Shown: positions 61,700 to 64,000 of the stretch, in pieces
How positions within the stretch are numbered: the stretch's first letter is position 1
How the letters are laid out: the number at the start of each line of letters is the position of its first letter
Source: Symmachiella macrocystis
Lineage (GTDB): Bacteria; Planctomycetota; Planctomycetia; Planctomycetales; Planctomycetaceae
Reading direction: 5' to 3'
Length of the DNA: 64,000 nt
Assembly: GCF_007860075.1 (NCBI RefSeq)
Contig: NZ_SJPP01000001.1
Location: 248,001-312,000 of the forward strand
Position numbers and translations under genes: made by a program
Notes under the pieces: generated by a model
Seen by the model: the letters and a program-made list of their open reading frames with translations, nothing else
What the model was told of the DNA's origin: nothing
The model's database searches: none

Positions 61700-62683
61700 A
61701 TGCGACGGATCCTGATCATCATACTGTTGTTGCTCGTGCTGACGACCGTGGGGATCATCGGTTTCCGGTTGATCGAAGGCTGGGACTGGATCGATTGCGT
61801 CTACTATACGGTCGTGACCGTGACGACGGTCGGCTACGAAATCCACCCGCTTAGCGACGAAGGCAAGTTGTTCGTCACGTTCTATTTGGTCACGTGTCTG
61901 GGTATTTTCACGTACAGTGCCTTTCAGTTGGGGCAATGGGTGGTCAGCGCGGAAATGCGCTCATTTTGGGAATTGCGTCGCATGCAGAAAAAAATTGATC
62001 AACTGGATGGGCACTACATCGTCTGCGGCATGGGTCGCATGGGACGCACGATCTGCGACAACCTGGAGGAACAAGGGCAGCCCTTTGTGGTGATCGACAC
62101 GGACGAGGAACGGGTCATTTCGCTCTGCCAATCGAAAGATTGGCCCCATATCGTGGGTGACGCCACCGACGACGGAATTTTGCAATTGGCGGCGATCGAG
62201 CGGGCCAAATCGTTAGCGGCCGTACTTCCCACCGACGCGGACAATGTCTACGTTTGCCTGACCGCTCGGTTGATGGTCCCGGAATTGCAGATTGTTGTTC
62301 GCGCGAGCGACGACAAGGCGGCCGCTAAAATGCGACAAGCGGGAGCCAATCGTGTCGTCAGTCCCTATCGCCAAGGCGCGTTGAAGATGGCAAGATTTAT
62401 GGTCAGCCCCAACGTCGAGGACTTTCTGGAAATCGCCGGCAAGCGGGGGCAGGAGTTGGAACTGGTCGATATCCAAGTCGCCGACGATAGCCCCTACGTG
62501 GGAAAACAACTGACCGAAACCAATCTGCGCGCGATGGGTGTGATGATCATCGGCATTCGCCGCAACAACGGAGAACGCCTGATGCCGCCGCCGGGAACCG
62601 CTCAAATCGAGTCGGGCGATTGCTTGTTCGCGTTCGGTAGTTCATCAGCGATCAATGAAATGATCGGCAACATGCCCGAATGA
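61700..62683 (+). CDS. Potassium channel protein with RCK (TrkA-N) domain
   Basis: 327 residues from the ATG at 61700 (MRRILIIILLLL...). Two transmembrane helices flank the pore loop (helix 1 at about 3-23, helix 2 in FVTFYLVTCLGIFTYSAFQL). The selectivity-filter region reads TVVTVTTVGYEIHPLS. RCK_N follows (YIVCGMGRMGRTICDNLEEQ, VIDTDEERVISL, IVGDATDDGIL) and an RCK_C domain lies near the end (LVDIQVADDSPYVGKQLTET, MMIIGIRRNNGERLMPPPG). In related channels the filter is TVGYG or TVGFX followed by E; here the second glycine seems to be missing. RCK domains gate by Ca2+ or nucleotides. Role: potassium flux and turgor. Confidence 0.9.
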   Translation: MRRILIIILLLLVLTTVGIIGFRLIEGWDWIDCVYYTVVTVTTVGYEIHPLSDEGKLFVTFYLVTCLGIFTYSAFQLGQWVVSAEMRSFWELRRMQKKIDQLDGHYIVCGMGRMGRTICDNLEEQGQPFVVIDTDEERVISLCQSKDWPHIVGDATDDGILQLAAIERAKSLAAVLPTDADNVYVCLTARLMVPELQIVVRASDDKAAAKMRQAGANRVVSPYRQGALKMARFMVSPNVEDFLEIAGKRGQELELVDIQVADDSPYVGKQLTETNLRAMGVMIIGIRRNNGERLMPPPGTAQIESGDCLFAFGSSSAINEMIGNMPE

Positions 62684-62710
62684 TGCCGCCGCGGACATCA
62701 TCCACCGGTG

Positions 62711-63577
62711 TCATCCACCGGCCGAGGTTCTAGAGTTTCGCCAACCACGATTGGCAATTTGTGCCCACAGTGCCCGGAGCGGTGCCCAAAAGGCGAATGC
62801 GCAAAAGATCAATGGCACAGCCATCTCGCGCACGACGTAGACGGCAGCGATCGTAAAAATCAGTTGCAGCATGTGGTGGTAGTTTTGCCGGCCGCGAAAG
62901 AGTTGGTTGAACACGTGCGGATAGCGGATGCGGGAAACCATCAAGCAACCGACTGCCAACGTCACAAACGGGAGTCCCATGCGAGCGAAAGTATCCAGGT
63001 CGGGTCGCACTGATTCCAAAGCGCTGGATTGCCATTCCGTGATCCGTTCTAAAAACTCGGGGTAGGCGACAGCGAAGGCCGCCACCGTTCCGGCCGCTGC
63101 CGGCGAAGGCAACCCGCTGAACGATTCGTGCGTATCCTCTTCACCTGTTTCCACATTAAATCGTGCCAGTCGCAACACCGCGCACATCACATACAACACG
63201 GCAATCGCCCACAACATCCGCCCGTGAAACGGTGTGGAGAACTTGACGAGGATAAACGCCGGCGCAACGCCAAAACTGACCGCATCGCACAGGCTGTCCA
63301 ACTCCGCACCAAAATCGCTGGTGTTTTTGGCCAATCGCGCGGCGCTGCCGTCCAGCATGTCGAACACCATGGCGATAAAGATCAACAAACCGGCCACAAA
63401 CAGGTTGTGAGGATCTGTCTCGGTGCCGTTGAGTTTCGCGGCAAAGGTGATGCTGCCGAAACCACAGGCGACGTTGCCCAACGTCAGTAACGTCGGCACC
63501 ACAGCAAACATTTTTTGCCGGCGCGTGCGTTTCGTCTTGGCCGGGACGGCCAGCGATTCGTCAAACTGTTCATTCAT
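62711..63577 (-). CDS. pssA: CDP-diacylglycerol--serine O-phosphatidyltransferase
   Basis: 288 residues with about seven transmembrane helices. It makes phosphatidylserine from CDP-diacylglycerol and serine. The CDP-alcohol phosphotransferase motif is complete: DG-X2-AR-X8-G-X3-D-X3-D in DMLDGSAARLAKNTSDFGAE followed by LDSLCD. An early segment AVVPTLLTLGNVACGFGSI is typical of PssA. The long C-terminal helices (ALGVILVS-type region and LIFTIAAVYVV) fit. Its ATG overlaps the stop of the upstream psd gene (ATGA), so the two enzymes of phosphatidylethanolamine synthesis are translationally coupled. Confidence 0.95.
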   Translation of the reverse strand: MNEQFDESLAVPAKTKRTRRQKMFAVVPTLLTLGNVACGFGSITFAAKLNGTETDPHNLFVAGLLIFIAMVFDMLDGSAARLAKNTSDFGAELDSLCDAVSFGVAPAFILVKFSTPFHGRMLWAIAVLYVMCAVLRLARFNVETGEEDTHESFSGLPSPAAAGTVAAFAVAYPEFLERITEWQSSALESVRPDLDTFARMGLPFVTLAVGCLMVSRIRYPHVFNQLFRGRQNYHHMLQLIFTIAAVYVVREMAVPLIFCAFAFWAPLRALWAQIANRGWRNSRTSAGG

Positions 63578-64000
63578 GACGCTGACTCCTCAGCCGACGC
63601 AGCGGGATACCGTGCGAAGATGGTCGCCCCCGCCTTCACGGTTTGCCCCAATTTCACGACAATCTCCAGCCCCTCTTCGCGGGGCAGTACCAGTTCGGTT
63701 CGCGAGCCGAGTTTGATCATTCCGAACAATTCGCCGGCAGCCAATTCATCCCCCGGCTTGACCCAACATACAATCCGCCGAGCGATGGCACCGGTGATTT
63801 GTCGCACGGTCATACGACGGTACGGTGCGCGGTTTTCTTCAATGCGGACCGCGAGTTGTTCGTTTTCCCGTGCCGATTCGGCGCGCATGGCATTCAGGAA
63901 CTTGCCTTTGCGATAGACGATGCCGATCACCCGCGCCGGCACCGGAACACGATTGACGTGGACGTTGAAGATCGAGAGAAAAATCCCAATCAATACCGCC
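63574..64000 (-). CDS. psd: Phosphatidylserine decarboxylase, C-terminal part (window edge)
   Basis: The gene runs off the right edge; 142 codons are visible. The enzyme decarboxylates phosphatidylserine to phosphatidylethanolamine and processes itself to make a pyruvoyl group. The visible part has the family IFLSIFNVHVNRVPVPARVI segment, ARRIVCWVKPGDELAAGELF and the self-cleavage site in FGMIKLGSRTELVLP (LGS, cleavage before the Ser). The C-terminus after the site is short, as in the compact, archaeal/planctomycete-type Psd. The true start codon lies outside the window. It overlaps pssA by four bases. Confidence 0.9.
   Translation of the reverse strand, partial: AVLIGIFLSIFNVHVNRVPVPARVIGIVYRKGKFLNAMRAESARENEQLAVRIEENRAPYRRMTVRQITGAIARRIVCWVKPGDELAAGELFGMIKLGSRTELVLPREEGLEIVVKLGQTVKAGATIFARYPAASAEESAS

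Overview
The window looks like chromosomal DNA of a planctomycete (phylum Planctomycetota, probably near Gimesia, Symmachiella or Fuerstiella). That placement is inferred from gene families, not from a database search. Marker families seen are: a very large exported PVC-type haem-binding protein, DUF1501 and DUF1559 (prepilin-like) proteins, a Tat-exported Gfo/Idh/MocA oxidoreductase, an ECF-type sigma factor beside a large zinc-ribbon Ser/Thr kinase, a BlaI regulator with an M56 peptidase fused to WD40 repeats, and intergenic palindromes and period-7 repeats of the kind common in this phylum. No tRNA, rRNA, CRISPR array, phage or intact transposase was recognised.

Layout. 1-7000: a parallel beta-helix lipoprotein and its cut-off lipoprotein partner, a DUF456 membrane protein, purD, then divergently asd and lysA (aspartate/lysine branch). 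7000-16000: an exported HEAT protein with a receiver-like domain, a sigma-54 activator without a sensor domain, VanZ-like, GntR-type, LptF/LptG-type and MtfA-type genes. 16000-23500: the PVC-type haem protein, a Tat-exported oxidoreductase, a sulfatase-modifying-factor-like protein lacking the catalytic cysteines, and ApbE. 23500-32900: regulation and signalling (M56-WD40 with BlaI, thioesterase, Ser/Thr kinase, sigma factor, PadR plus a HAAS-like membrane partner).

32900-38400 is the most interesting part. A clear cobalamin riboswitch precedes a DUF1559 prepilin-like protein, a cysteine-rich lipoprotein, a DUF71/Dph6-type PP-loop ATPase, a DUF6580-type membrane protein, an alpha/beta hydrolase and a BtuF-like cobalamin-binding protein. 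I read this as a candidate B12 capture/salvage operon that includes unusual surface components.

38800-45200 holds the 2-oxo acid dehydrogenase E2 (sucB-like) and E3 (lpdA) genes. They are separated by a repeat-rich stretch carrying three small orphan genes, two of them like SUKH-type immunity proteins, and by a DUF1501 gene. 45200-50600 is looser: a DUF1254 protein, an alpha/beta-hydrolase remnant, an amidase and a small exported protein. 50800-57500 carries Sua5/TsaC, an HDOD protein, a TPR lipoprotein, an AAA+ ATPase, an exported protein, a Rieske ferredoxin and a SpoIIAA-like protein. 57600-64000 holds a ceramidase-like protein, rpsD, hpnE (hopanoid synthesis), a K+ channel with an RCK domain and the overlapping psd-pssA pair (phosphatidylethanolamine synthesis), with psd cut by the window edge.

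Several intrinsic terminators are clear. Start codons were chosen from Shine-Dalgarno spacing and signal-peptide logic, and doubtful ones are flagged.
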